Shown one piece after another: positions 43,340 to 55,832 of a stretch of 64,000 nt of DNA; position 1 is the stretch's first letter, and each line of letters begins with the position of its first letter. The notes beneath the pieces are model-generated. The model was not told the DNA's origin. It did no database searches and worked only from the letters and a program-made list of their open reading frames with translations. This stretch comes from Isoetes taiwanensis (lineage: Eukaryota; Streptophyta; Lycopodiopsida; Isoetales; Isoetaceae): the NCBI GenBank assembly GCA_021234155.1, contig JAJEKV010000005.1:5026952-5090951 (forward strand), in the 5' to 3' direction. The translations under genes and the position numbers were made by a program.

Positions 43340-45880
43340 TATAGGTCAGGAGAACCTTCGTTGCAGATCCTCGAGCCTCGAAAGTGGAGCCACTCGACAA
43401 CATCAATGAATTGAAAGCAGAGGGGGCAACTTATGGAGGAAGCTTCAGCCTAATCAAACGCCAAGATGGTGTACAGGGAAGGCCGAACACAAATAAGAAA
43501 GGGGAGCCTATCGGAAGGACGACTCGCGACATCGAGAGACATAAGAATTGCCAAGAGGGGCTATGCAAATGTGCGGTGGGCATCACGGCACTTACAAAAT
43601 TGACCACATTAGGGGAGGAACATCTCCTAGTCAAGGATATTCTCCAAGTGCCATATTGTCTCGAGGAACGGCCCCACATCGATGACTAATGTCACAGCCT
43701 ACACCACCAACAAGTACACTTCATCGACTTATGGTATCAAGAGCCCTAAAGGATGAGACCGACATACCTCCTCGGAAGGGCAACTATCATAGATATCCAG
43801 GCCATAGTAGTATCAGATTTGGACTTCAAGCAAACATGCTTTGATTAAGGAGGTATTACATGCGAGCAAGAGTGGGCTCCTCAGGAATAGAAATATGGCG
43901 TGACTGCAACAAACTTCTTCCTCATCAGCCCCGATACTTCAGAGCAGCTGCATCAACCTCGACAGCACCATCTCAAGATCACGACAATCTTCTACCTTAG
44001 AGATTGGAGGTAGAACACAATCAAGAGGAGGCATCATGGGGGGCCAAATACCAGCATTATTAACTCGATCAATGATTAGCCCCCGCAGATGGATGCACAT
44101 AAACTCCTCTCAGCAAGAGAAGTTGCATAGTTAGAAGTGGTAAAGCACTCGACATTGTCTTCAGCCTTATAAGATCAGCATATGGCCGCCAGGATGAAGA
44201 ATCAAATCGACAAGCTCAACACAACAATACCAATTCAGGAGTTAGAAGAATCATCCTCGAATCTAATAACCTTCAAGGCAGATGAGTCAAACACGAAAGA
44301 TTCTACGCAGTGGTGAACATTATCTTCAAGCTCTTGGGATGCCACACCGAGCGTTATGTTATCTACATCAGCAAGTCCACTAAGAGGGATAATGTAATGA
44401 AGGTAATCAAAGATCAACATTAAGGACGCATCGAGTCCTAATATGTTCGACAAAAGAAGCGGTGGCACAATAATGATTATACAACAACTCCAAGGATACC
44501 GCATTCTTTTCAACAAGTTATGGATCATCGCCTTGCTACCCCAACGACTAATCACAAAGACATCTCAATTTTTAAGCAAGCTAGAGGACCCATCGATAGT
44601 TGAGTTTCTTAGAATTATGGGTGATAACATCCATGATGGGATTGGGTCGGAATTTCGAGTAGATTTTTTTTTGTTATTTCTTTTAGAAGGGATGTACCCA
44701 AGATTTGAGCAAAGCTTCAAGGATTGGGAACAAAATGTATGGAGTACAACAATTGTATACATTGTCGGGCAGATATCCAATATATTGGAACCTCTTTGTG
44801 AGCTTGATCATCTCGCTAAGAAGGATTCAATAATAGGATAACCATTTAACCATGTATATGACGAAAGTACTTCCAAAAAGATAAGGAATAATCCCACCAA
44901 GTGAAGGGAAGCAATCTAATAAGTCCGCCAACTTCTTAGATAGCATCAACTCAAAGGTGGGACTATTTCAAAAAGGGCAATAAGTAAGGAAGGGGATCCT
45001 AGAGTATAGATTAGATCTAAAACAAGAATAATTATCTAATCATATAGTTCTATGTGTGCCCAAAAGTAATGTCATGCCGACTAAACTTATGGCCATAGGA
45101 TTTATGTAAGTAGTTCTTTAACTTGTAAATTTTGCACCTCCTAGATGACGGACATCTTTAAGAGCAAGACTCTTAAGTCCAAATCTAGGCCAGTAGTTAA
45201 GGCAAGGAGTAATTAGCAGCACCAATGGAACAAGAGTCAAGTTCGACATCAACCTTAAGCGAGGCAAAGTAGAGCATCGGCACCAACTTATGTACATTGG
45301 CAATTATGACCTCATAATAAGCATGCAATATTAAAGCTGGCTAAAGCAATAATTGATTATTATAAGCAAGAGATACTTAGCCCAGCACCAAAGGGCAAGT
45401 ACCTTATAATTTAAGTTAAGTAATTCCAATCGCAACGATGTCAAGAAAAGCAATTACTTAAGTACATCATGAGGAATGAGGTCGTACATAAGCTACAAGT
45501 TGTCGACCCCGACCGCAATAGTAAGAAGGAAGATGCTACTTTGAAACAGTTGCCTTGGCCAATTTCTAAGTAATTAAGAAGTCCCATGATATATCCCTTG
45601 ATGAAATTTGAGAGCTTTTGCTCTATAGAAGCATAGAGACCTAAACCACTCTTGCACCGGATGCAGAGCCGACAAGAAGGCTCTTTTATAGAATCAGACT
45701 TCCGGAGCCAGCGTAGCTCAAGAAGCAGCTTGTAGGAGTTGATTGACTTGGGGACCTTTTTCGCCAAGATGGAAGTCTAAAGATGTATATCAACCATGGG
45801 CAGCTCAACAAGCAACACATAATGGATCAGCCCCAAAAAGCGTGATTCTTCTACAAAATCGAACTTAAGCTCCTGCAATC
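43340..45880 (+). other. Chromovirus internal region, decayed, poorly assigned
   Basis: Short open frames occur at 43384-43689 (INELKAEGATYGG, KRQDGVQGRPNTNKKGEPIG) and 44443-44841, with no retroviral motif. Text near 44280-44400 (VNIIFKLLGCHTERYVIYIS) could be from gag or a foreign insert. Position argues for the gag-protease part. Confidence 0.3.
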
Positions 45881-45889
45881 AAAGAAATA

Positions 45890-46240
45890 AGGATGAAGGG
45901 GGAAGATAATTATAAGACTCCTTCAAACTTGGTATGGGCACTATCACTTCACAAAGATGCCCTTGAGTCTATGGAATGCTCCACCAACTCAGTATGCATT
46001 TGAGGACCACGCCTTCAAGATTCCTTTGATGATTTCTTCATCCAATTCCTTCGACAACATCGCGGATCTACAAAGAAATCAATGGAAGAGCATGCAGCAG
46101 TTGGAGATGTTAAGACGCCGCCACTCATTGGCAAGCTTTTGAAGCAAAGCAATTTGCAATGCCATCTCCACTTCGGCAAAGCGACCGTAAGAAGATAGAA
46201 GAAGCCATCTCCGCCAAACATAGAGTTCAAGCATAGTGGG
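45890..46240 (+). pseudogene. Chromovirus reverse transcriptase remnant
   Basis: Across three frames the order of conserved positions of a Ty3/gypsy reverse transcriptase can be followed: a YKTPF-like strand at about 45918, G-H-Y-x-F at about 45935, MPLSLWNAPPT (45957, normally M-P-F-G-L-x-N-A-P-x-T), and then a segment where the Y-x-D-D box should lie is degraded to FDNIAD (about 46050). Next comes QLEMLRRRHSL. The catalytic box is lost, so the enzyme is dead. Confidence 0.65.
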
Positions 46241-46439
46241 CTAGTCTTTGCAAGAGTGCAAGGACGGATTAAGAAAGAGAAACCTTCAAATATTTTAAAA
46301 AAGGAAGGTAATCTTTAATAGCAAAGAACAACTATGCACTCCAAAATATAAGGAGTAAGGAAAAAAATCTTCTATGACACGCATAATAGCCCTATTTCCT
46401 ACCATGCAAATTTATAAAGGCCTACTTCAAGATTAGAAG

Positions 46440-46940
46440 TAGCTACGCCCGCCTGGATATGAAGAAGCGTATAATCGACATATCCAAGAATGTCAAGGCA
46501 CCCAGCCAGACAAGGGCGGAACAACTTCAATTCCGTGAGTCATACAAGGGCGTGCCGCATAACCAAGTGGGAAGTCATCGCGATGGGTTTTATAGTTGGC
46601 CTCCCAAGGACAACAAGAAGCTTTGAAGCCTTGATGGTTGTGGTATATAGCTTAGAAAAAGGGCACATTCTTGCCATGCCACACCATAGACACCGCCTTG
46701 GCTCTAGCCGTGGGGTCTACATAAGAGATCTTTTTAGGTCGCATGGAAATGCACAGTCGAAAGCATCATCAAAAGAGATCCAAAGTTCCTTAGCGACGCT
46801 TAGCAAGACTTCTTCAACGCCGAGCTGCACCAACTTGTTGATGAGTTTTGCTTATCATTTGCAAATAAATCGGCAAAGGGACCGCACCAACACAATTTTG
46901 GTGAGTACGTTGAGAAACTATGATTGGAACAAGTAATCCA
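46440..46940 (+). pseudogene. Chromovirus integrase remnant
   Basis: The core strand reads TKWEVIAMGFIVGLPRTTRS and FEALMVVVYSLEKGHI in one frame (46555-46680), where gypsy integrases have an Asp in place of the G after M. In other frames a strand containing DPKF (46770) and, near 46850-46880, text equivalent to the catalytic Glu region with QTDGQ-like QINRQRDRTN follow. The upstream zinc finger is reduced to a CQGTQPDKGG-like phrase at about 46490. The catalytic Asp of the first strand is replaced as read. It would insert the element's cDNA. Confidence 0.75.
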
Positions 46941-47329
46941 AATGGGCCGAAGTACATCCACCGGGTCAATTACGCATAATAATATGAAGCAAGAGTCATC
47001 AAGATGTCTCCATGATCGCCATGCTTATCAATGCTTGACAGCTATAGCTATCAATGTTTTGTGGCATAATCTAGTGCCCTAGGTGGAAGTTTCTCAACTA
47101 CGATGACAAAGATATATGCAAAGAGCTTTGGTAGAAGTGTGAGAATATCTTCAAACAAAGATGGGCACATCCGAAGAGTCTAGCAGATAGACATAAAACC
47201 CCTCGAGTTGTTTTGTTGTGAGAGATAAAGTTTGGCTCAAGTAAAGGTTAAGCAAGGGAAACTTCGCGATCGGCAATTGTAAGAAGCTCGCCCGCCTCAG
47301 GTGGGCCGGTCCGCTCAAGATCTTGAGAG

Positions 47330-47690
47330 GAGTGGGCCCCAAGCCTACAAGTTGGATCTCTCACCCCACCTTAAGGTCTTCCATGTGAGACTATTCAAAA
47401 GGCACCCATCCTAACCTTGATGAGGTTTTGGATACTCCAACTTTGTTGGAAATGACTCCGAGGAACAAGTTGAAATTGTGCCCCAATTACTTCTTGGTAA
47501 GTCATTCAAGAAGACTAGGAGGTCCTAATCCCTCCAAGATTTGGTCAAGTGGAAAGCACTTGCCCGAAGATGCGCACATGGGTATTGAAGCAGGATTTGG
47601 AGAAGCAATACCCAAAGTTAGGAAGGAGTTTGATGGGCGAGTCGTCTCCGATTTGGTCGACGCCGACTTGCCAGGAGGTTAGCTTAGTAT
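47330..47690 (+). pseudogene. Integrase C-terminus and chromodomain
   Basis: Before and at the start, VGRSAQDLERSGPQAYKLDL and KVFHVRLFKRHP (47300-47410) match the usual end of gypsy integrase (a-V-A-Y-K-L-x-L-P then F-H-V-S-x-L). Next, KLKLCPNYFLVSH, KIWSSGKHLPEDAHMGIEAG follow, which in neighbouring frames read Y-L-V-K-W-K-x-L then D-A-x-W-E, the signature of a chromodomain. A chromodomain directs insertion to methylated histone H3. The frame changes twice. Confidence 0.7.
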
Positions 47691-47749
47691 GTTTCTTAGT
47701 TAGCCTTAAGTTCTGGCTCATGTATTCTAGTTAGTAGAGTGCATGTGCC

Positions 47750-48200
47750 GTAATCTTGGAACGCGGTGGGCTTATGATGGGATACGCCTTTAAGGCATTC
47801 TCTAGGGCCCAACACGCACTTAAGAGGTGCGCATGACCATTAGGGTCATGAGTGAGGAATGAGGCATGGTGGGCGATGATGGGACATCGATCGGATGATC
47901 TCTATGCCACGATGCGGGGTACGCACACCTGGCCGTAGGAGGGTCATGGTGAAGGTTAAAGTGATCATGCGCGATGATGGGATCGTGAGACGGTCCCTAG
48001 CTGAAACCCTGGGCATGATGCATCGGGGTGTACTGATCCGGGGATCGTGGTACAAGGTAGCACTCGATCATGGGCAATGATGGGAGCATCTTAAATGATC
48101 CCTAAGCTCAAACCGAAAAGGGCCATGATCTTGGGCAAGGTAGGGACAACCTTGAGCCAAAGAGTTCTACCAAGGAGGTAAGGGGGGTGGTCCCCTAAAA
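47750..48200. repeat. GATGATGGGA-type imperfect repeats before the 3' LTR
   Basis: GATGATGGGATCG, GCAATGATGGGAGCA and GGGCGATGATGGGACAT recur with CATCG and ATCATG words at 47870-48090. The stretch is downstream of the chromodomain, in the untranslated end of the element. No gene. Confidence 0.5.
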
Positions 48201-48514
48201 CCACAAATTATTAATTAAACTAACGTAATGTGCTCCTTTTGCGTGCAAGTAGAAGGAGGACTTCAACGAGGAGCCAAGCATTTAGAAGATAGGGGAGCCA
48301 TAATTAGATTATGAACCCTAATAACTCTTATAATAGTATTTTGAATTATTATAAGAAATAACGATGTTAAGGCTATATAATTTTGTATAAGTACAAATAT
48401 GGCCTAAAAATTTTGACTTGAACTAATAAAAACTTGATTGCTAAGCTTGCTAAAGGTTATGACATGTTGTTGTTTTGCGTGCATAAGGTAGGTTCGTTTC
48501 CTTAGCGCAATGCC

Positions 48515-48540
48515 GAGGACAAAGATTGTCCTGTTGAGAA
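48515..48540 (+). promoter_or_regulatory. Polypurine-like region before the 3' LTR
   Basis: GAGGACAAAGATTGTCCTGT then TGAGAA ends exactly at the LTR start TGTGA. Chromoviruses typically have ACGAGGACA upstream of a purine tract here. The purine tract itself is short. Confidence 0.5.
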
Positions 48541-50181
48541 TGTGATTTGTCCAGGGAATATACGCCATAAATACGTATATTCCCTCGATCCGTCACCATA
48601 CAAGTCTATCTTCATAGCCTTGTATACCATAGATTGTGGCACTAGGGGCATGGCTAATTTATTCTCATAGCTTAGCCAACCGAGGTTAAGCCATTATCCA
48701 TGTGGCCTTAACCTATTGGGGCACCGCCACACAGACTCACCCGATTGGTGCCACGGGCATCCTAGGTGGACCTAACTTATATAGGCATAAACCCTAACCC
48801 TAGACCTCTTTTTCCAGCCTCTAGCACCCTCGAGATTCTCACCTACTTGTTCGAAACCCCAAGCTTCAACATCGCTCGCTAGGTAGGTCAGTGCAAAGAG
48901 CCCAAAGCAGGTAGACCCGCTCTGGAGGAGGAAACAAAGAAATTGCAGGAGTCAAGACTATGGAGGCGCCTGGATCCGGAGGGAGAGCATCGAGCGTGTA
49001 TGTAGGATAGTAGTTGTGATAGCTCATCCGGAATTAGCAATCCGAGATGTGCTAGTATTTTGTATCTAGAGTAGAGCCATCCTAGAACCCATATTCAACA
49101 TCTTGAACCCTAATCAAGGAACCCCAACTATTAGTTAGTTGTATGATTAGGTTAAGATGTTCTTCTTATGATTATTCTCATGATGATTATGTGATGATGG
49201 TTGATCATGTTTGCTCCTCTTGTATTGGGATCTGGGTAGAGACCTAGAGCCATATGTAGTATGCTCCTAGAGTAGATCCCTTTAGTTCCCTCAAGAAGTT
49301 GCGGCTCTCAGGCATAGGAGCCCACCAGTGCCATGGAGGCTATGATATGACTCAAAGACCGATAAACGGGCTAGAGGGAAAGTGGAGGGAGGATCCCCAC
49401 CGAGTGGGGCTTCGGGGATCCCATAGTGGGCTAGGCTTATGGTCGGTCACTTCGTGGGGGGCCGAGCATGGGTCCGACACCTCCCCGGGCAATGGTGTTG
49501 CCCTCGCCTCGAGAGCTGCAAGGGAGGGCTTGGCTCTCGCTTTGGGGGTTCACGGGCACTAATCGCGGTGTCGCCATCGATTCTCTAGCCGCCCACCTGG
49601 CACCTCTAGACCCCGAAGGGGAGATGCAACCCTTCCCCGCCTCATCGACTGGGAGATGCAACCCGGAGCAGCCCTCGATGGGTGATGCCACGATTGCGTG
49701 ATCCCAAGGCTAGAGTCCCGGCCGAGCCCGATCTAGCCCATCCGCAGCATGCACAGTGAGGGGCGGATGGAGGGTCAACCCTAGCCATTGTTCATAGCCA
49801 GCCCCGCCATTGTTATGACTCTGGCCTCGCTTCTATCTTGAGGCCTAGCTACCACCACCCTCCTTATGAGCTCTGAGCCATGGGTAGGAGCTCTTATGTT
49901 TTATGGCATAGGATTATCTTCTTTGCGCTTGTGGATATGTGATGGACTACCCTTCGAGGTAGTATGTTGTATTGTTATTGCTAGTTCGACGCTGTTTATG
50001 CTTCCACTGCGATAGGAGCCCATAGGGGAAGGGGCGCCAGTTAGACACCTTTCAGTCCCCGCCCGCACTAGGATTCTCTCGTGAAAAGCGGGTTAGACGA
50101 GGGCCCATGCGGGTTGATGGACCCGATGGGGATTTCTCGCCGAGTGTACTGGCCACCGTGATTTTTAGCAGGAGCGCCACG
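48541..50181 (+). repeat. Chromovirus 3' LTR, about 1640 bp
   Basis: Direct copy of 38679-40317, starting TGTGATTTGTCCAGGG and ending near GCGCCACG. TATATAGG is at 48778-48785. The copies are alike across their whole length but differ by many one-base indels and local substitutions, often where the left copy has CAG or CTG. The last 40 bp are the most divergent. Confidence 0.9.
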
Positions 50182-52330
50182 TAAAGCATGAACATAAAAG
50201 GGACAACCTTTCAACATAAACCGCGGTAATGATGAAGTCTCCCCAAGAGATAAACACCGGATGGCAATTCTCTTAAAAAACACATAGATTATCGGTAGGC
50301 CAAAGAACCATCCGCTATTAACCATCCGCCCTCGTAAATAACTGCGGGTACGCTGATCATCACTATTTACAACCCCACCGCTTAATTTCGTGAGGTCGGG
50401 CAAAACAGAGGCTTCAATCAATTTCCAAAACTAGTACCGCCGATCCTTCCCGATCGAACTATAATTCAGATTACCTCGAAAGCAAGCCTCCAACTCTTTC
50501 AATCTTTGAACTTCGGTATGTCACCAATTGCATATGCGTAATCATCCTCCAAAGAGCAAGGCTCACTTCTTCCGGGGTTTTCGAGCCCTTTTAGGTGCTA
50601 CGTAATCAAAATGTCGCTGTATTTCTTGAGCAATTTAATCTGCTCATCTCTCGCTTTGCAACCTCATCACTTCGCTAGGCTTTTTCACAGCTATGGTCGC
50701 CATATTTGCCCTAAATCAAGAACGAAGCAAAACAATCCTGGCACGGCTCTAAAAAGCGCGGATCGACAATATGCGCAGAACAAGGTAAAACTAAGGATTC
50801 CCTACTTTCCGGGCCGAAATACTCCATCAGATGCTTTGCCATACCAGAAGCCAGAGTTTGAGATGCAATCGCTATCGGGCAGAGCTCTTCCACCTAAATC
50901 GATTCAAGATTTTCATTGGGCATTCATAACTAGATGCATTAACCATATATCGACCCATCAAACCGATTAGCTTTGATTTTGAGATCGAGATCCCTTACAA
51001 AAAAAACCATAACCCGTAGACCTAATTTTCGAGGAAACAGAACCCTAAAATGAGTCCGCTTCGAGCTTTGCATGTCGAGCAAAATAAAATGTAATAGGAA
51101 AAATAGAACTATTAAAATAAAAAAATAAAATATTATAAATGTAATGGGTCTACACTATTGAAAAGAGGCATTAAAATTAATTCAAGCGTATGCAAATAAA
51201 TTGCGCACTCTAGATATACTAATTAGTAGGCCTTGTGCAATACGCCCATCAAATCATATAAAAACCATTAGAAAAACTGTACAAAAATACAAAAAAACCC
51301 CCTGTTATTATGCTACATATTCATATGAAAAGCAAAAGATTCTTCAAACCTGTGTTGAAGCTTGGAATAACCATAAGCCTGTTGCTTTTGGACAGACTTC
51401 AGGTCTACAAAAAGGAGTTCACAGAAAACTTGAAAACCTCCCGTATCCAAATGTATCATTAGCCAAAGTGACATGGATCAAGCTTGGAGCATGTTGCAAG
51501 AATAACAAATCTGGTTTTTTTCAAGACAGATCGATGTTGCAAAGGATTTCGATCTTGCTTTTAGAGCATGAAACCATCCAAGGAAATGTGTCGGTTCATG
51601 TGTGAGGCACAAAACGGGCCACCTGCTAAAGGCCAGAATATCTGCTGAAGGCCATGTGCTTGCCAAAATATTCAAAGATCCATTGAAAACCCTTTCAGAA
51701 CTTGCCGATGCAGTAAATGGGTTCAGATAAATTAGGTTCTTGATGCTAAATACAATCACATGGATAGAATAAAAGGCGATGTGTGAAAAATATCTAGAGC
51801 CGAAATTGTTCTTGTAGAATCTAAAATCCGAAATCATCTCAAGATATAATTTAGAGATGGAACAGGCTTCCAAATACATCAAAATCTTTGACATCTTGGT
51901 TCAAGATCAAATGGCAAACTGCTAGCTGCTGATATCAAGCCGAAATCATCCTTGGAAGACCAAAATCCGAAATGGTATTATAGCTGAAGAAGGCATTATG
52001 AAATATCACACATGGAGATAAATCGATCAGATCAAATGGCAGATGCTGGCGCATTTTCATACCCTTCTTGGGCGCACGCTCTAAGAATGTCTCGATATCC
52101 GGATTTAAGACAGTTCGATCTGGAGCTCAAATGACAAGCGCTGGCTTGCTTTCATCAGGCGGCAGAGCCATTTTGGGTGCTAACCCTAAAAGAATGTCGT
52201 TGGCATATAAACTTTGCTTTTTTTTCCTTTTATTTAAAAAAAAGGACCATCTCCCTGAGGTAAAATTCCAACTACTATTTAAAATCAAAGCCAACTGGAA
52301 ATTACCAACCATATCCGTCTGCCATTAATA
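50182..52330. other. Unassigned; fragmentary open frames
   Basis: Minus-strand frames at 50068-50421 and 50711-50893 (MEELCPIAIASQTLASGMAK, YFGPESRESLVLP) and a plus-strand frame at 51201-51605 (KQKILQTCVEAWNNHKPVAF) are protein-like but unrecognised. At 51640-52200 TCAAATGGCA-GCTG and CCGAAAT-AT words recur loosely. No RNA gene seen. Confidence 0.3.
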
Positions 52331-52489
52331 CTGGCTCTAAGCCATGTTAATATTTAAGAAAATCGTATATATCCATCTAGTTTTATCACGCTGCATAGTA
52401 CTAGGCACAAATCGTAAGTTCTATACTCTTCCTTGCATTCAAGAAATTTAAAGCATAGATTTTGATAGTCAATAGAGCTTTCTATCTTA
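52331..52489 (+). repeat. 335-bp A-tailed repeat, copy 2, left part
   Basis: Matches 34558-34715. It stops at TCTATCTTA, where a 4.17-kb insert begins; the copy resumes at 56659. Confidence 0.85.
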
Positions 52490-52620
52490 TATTATAATGT
52501 TATACCGTATTGAATGGATCAAGCCCTAATTTAAATGGCTGAGATTATCTGATTGAAACTGAAGGCCGAGATTTATCGCACGACTTCCCACTATCGTGAT
52601 TAGTCATGATTTGATCTCTT

Positions 52621-53735
52621 AAGGAAAAAGGAAAAGGAAAGGGGAGGAAAAGCACGGGTAAAAGGGAAAAGGGAAGGGAAAAAGGGCGTGGGAAAAAGGG
52701 GAAGAGGAAAAGGACAAAGAAAGGAAAAAGGGAAGGAAAAATAAAAAAAAAGAATTGAAATAGAAAGGGAGAAAGGGAAGGGAAAAGGGGCAACGGAAAA
52801 AGGGAAAGAAGGGAAGGGCGTGAAAAGGAGAAAAAAGGTAAGGGAAAAAGGTGGGAAGAAGGGACAAACAAAGCGCATGGGAAAAGGGCACGGGAAAAGA
52901 AAAAAGAATAAGGGAGATGGAAAAGGGAAAAGGGAACCTAGAAAAAGGGCACGAGGAAAAGGGCAAAAGGGTAGAGGGAAAGGGCATGGGAAAAAAAAGA
53001 AGAGGGAAAAGATGAAGAAAGAGGAAAAGAGAAGCAAAAAGAGAAAGGGAAAAGGTTAGAGAGAAAAGGTGCGGAAAGAGAAGAATGGAAGGGGAAAATG
53101 ACATGGAAAAAGGGAAAGCAAAAGGGGAAAAGGAAAAGAAAGGGGAAAAGGGAATATAAAAAGGCATCGTGAAAAGGGAAAGAGGGAAAGGGTGGGAAAA
53201 TGGAGGGGGAAAAGATGAACATGAAAAGGGTGGGAAGAAGGGAACGAATAAAACGCATGGGATGAGGGAAAGGGAAAGGAAAAGAAAAAAAGAAAAAAGG
53301 GAGATGGAAATGGGAAAAGGGTACCTAGAAAAAGGGCACGAGGAAAAGGGCAAAAGGGAAGGGGGAAAGGGCATGCAAAAAAGGGGAAGAGGGAAAGGGT
53401 GAAAAAAGGGGAAAGAGAAGCGGAAATAGGGCATCGAAAAAAGGAAGGGAAAAGGTTAGAGAGAAAAGGTGAGGAAAGACGAGAAGAAAAGGGGAAAATG
53501 GCATTAGAAAAGGGACAGGGAAGGGGGAAAGGGAAGATAAAAAGGCACCGAGAAAAGGGAAAGAGGGACAGGGTGGAAAAAGGAGGAAAAGGGGAACAGG
53601 AAATGATGGAGAGCAAAGAATGGAAAAAAAGGAAGAGAGGAAGGGGAAAAGGGCATGGGGTGGGAAGAGGAAAAGGGTGAGGAAAAGGAAAAGAGCATGG
53701 GAAAGGGAAAAAAAGAATGAATGAATGAATGAATG
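52621..53735. repeat. Purine-rich low-complexity tract (left), about 1.1 kb
   Basis: The plus strand is almost only A and G in GGGAAAAGG-type words with rare GCAC or GCATGG. A longer period is visible: AAAAGGGCACGAGGAAAAGG occurs near 52943 and 53330 with the same neighbours. Open frames over 200 codons on either strand (Phe/Pro/Ser or Lys/Glu/Gly rich) are by-products. It ends in (GAAT)n at 53715-53733. Confidence 0.93.
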
Positions 53736-55760
53736 TTTTATTATTTTGTCGCCGCACCATCGCCCTATATGACAATGACATTTTCCTACTAACAACCCCT
53801 CGCTCACGAGTCGATGTCACCCAAGGAGCATCATCCAACTCAAACTCTGGTCTCTCATGTTCTTCATACATATCGAGTAAACCTTGTAGTTCTTAATAGT
53901 CACCTCTTGTCTTCATAACTTCAATGAGGTAATTTCCTATAGTAGTGGCTGGAAGTGCAAAAAGGCACTCAATGTGGATAGCGAGAGATCCCAAATCGCC
54001 TTCTATCCAACCGACACGGGACACCAGAAAGCACCACATGTTCCTCGCCTTCCACCTCATCCTCACCACATACTTTGCATACTGTGGTACTTGGGAACAT
54101 TCCCCCATCTCCCAACTTCGACCCCTAAGTGGTGTGAGCTCATCCGCAATCGACATATTAAATGTCTTTTATAACAGGAAGTATGTCCAGATTGATGTGG
54201 TGCTTCCGATAGATTGCTATTAATGTGACACTTGTAGAATGCCATTTTCGCGCTGTGTTGCTCCAGATTTTATGGCGATATGTGCTCCTACCCATGCCAT
54301 CATCTTATCTTCCCCATCGTGCAAATGATCCAGTCCATGTTCCATTTTCTTAACCATCGCCCCGATGCTCATATGCCATCCCTTGTCCATGCTTTGCTTC
54401 ATTGCTAACAAAGGTAATCTATCTTCATCCATCGCCTGCACGCGCAACAAGTATTTAAGCGCTTGATAAGTGCTTCACCTCCAATGCTATCAATCCCGAT
54501 TCTCGCTAGTAGCATATGGTATGGTGTTTGTACTTTGACCCCTAGCTCAGCAAAGAAGAATTTTTTCCTGATCTTTTTCTACTCTCTTCCACATGTCATC
54601 CGATAATCCCTACCCCAAGCTTCACATCCATATAAAACCACCGATTTAACAAGTGCTACATACAACCTTTTTTCAATTCCCAATCAATGATACATGTCTT
54701 GCTACACCGGCGTTGCATTGCATAGAGAGCTTTGATGCCCGTGATCCGTCACGCTGCTCAACCGCTTTGTTCCACCATTGAATTGTGGTCAATAACCAGC
54801 CCTAAATATTTATAGGAGTTCGTGAATTTCCACCTCCTTCCCATTATAGTAGAAGTGAAACCTGCCTCGAGACCTTGTGCCAAAAATTAGGATCTTGGTC
54901 TTGAGAGATTCACCTTCATAGCACATGCCTCACAAAAGCTTGCTAGCGATCTAAATGTTTTTGCATGTCTTTTGCATTTCTCGCAAATATTACAATGTCA
55001 TCCGTGATATAGCAAAGATCGATATTGTGTATCCCGCTAGTGGCGGCCTACCCTCCATGCTCCCGCATCCAGCCTCTAACCGATCAATATAAATACCAAA
55101 TAGGGTAGGGGAGAGGGGCACTTTGTCTGGACCCCTCTATATTACTATCAACAGCTTTTGCAGCCTTGGTTGAAGGGGAAAGAGAGTTGTACCACTACCT
55201 TCTCATATAAGTTTGCAAACCGCATTTTCATTTCCGATGGGACCCTATCGCCTCCATGTGATCCCACATATTCCCTCCGCTTATCGCGGTCAAATGCTTT
55301 TGCCGTGTCTACAAACAATGCAAATAGCGGCTTTTTGTTTTTTGATGGAGTCCATAATAGCCCCGATGGTGACTAAATGGTCGACAAAGGCATCATTTCG
55401 CCCGAAACCCGCTTTGCCCCAGAGTCCCGAGCGTGGTTCCTCCGCCCACGTGCTTATATACCTTCTATTATTGTTGCATACAATTTAGCAAACAGACTTC
55501 CAACCATTATCATTCTATAGTTCCTGTGGTCGTATGTCACCCCGCTTTATGCAATGGTACAACTCTATTCAGCTTGCCTGCTTGATGGAAAGCCATTAGC
55601 CAATGCATCATTTATCATGTTGGTCACTATTGTAAGCACCAGAGGGGTCGCCCATTTTATCATTTCTCAAAGCTACTGTGCCAATTGCATCGGCCGCCCC
55701 GCCATAGGCCGCTTTTTATCGATACCTTCTTTGACATCCTCTTCAGTTAGGACCAGAATG
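53736..55760 (-). pseudogene. LINE reverse transcriptase, a different lineage from the L1 copies
   Basis: Minus strand, right to left: APLSPTLFGIYIDR (about 55130-55090), the strand before the active site; YITDDIVIFARNAKDMQKHL (about 55010-54950), where Y-x-D-D is present with Thr and a preceding frame change; then RFHFYYNGKEVEI (54850). LYVALVKSVVLYGCEAWGRD (about 54660-54610) is the thumb, as in Jockey/CR1-like LINEs. Near 54080-53950 come VCKVCGEDEVEGEEHVVLSG and CRLDRRRF, a C-terminal zinc knuckle. The protein is spread over three frames with many stops. No endonuclease was found upstream, so the copy is 5' truncated or covered by the purine tract. It is flanked on both sides by purine-rich DNA. 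Confidence 0.65.
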
Positions 55761-55794
55761 TCACCTTGCTTTTGCATTCTATCACCAGAATGTC

Positions 55795-55798
<4 letters not shown>

Positions 55799-55832
<34 letters not shown>

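Larger units (their letters stand above)
38679..50181 (+). mobile_element. Ty3/gypsy chromovirus-type LTR retrotransposon, 11.5 kb, decayed
   Basis: Direct LTRs of about 1.64 kb bound 8.2 kb of internal DNA. Order: 5' LTR, primer-binding site at 40319, a gag-like stretch, reverse transcriptase remnant (45890-46240), integrase (46440-46940), chromodomain (47330-47690), a polypurine-like stretch, 3' LTR. Flanking bases GAAAG (38674-38678) and TAAAG (50182-50186) fit a 5-bp duplication with one change. The internal part before the reverse transcriptase, about 5.5 kb, is too long for a chromovirus and includes a tRNA-like SINE head (42.7 kb) and a hairpin pair (42.3-42.6 kb). RNase H is not found between the reverse transcriptase and integrase blocks, so it is probably deleted. 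All frames are broken. Confidence 0.9.

Noticed and set aside
52545-53871. Open frames up to 271 codons rich in Phe, Pro and Ser
   Set aside because: By-product of purine-rich DNA with no stop codons on the pyrimidine strand; no start context or motif.
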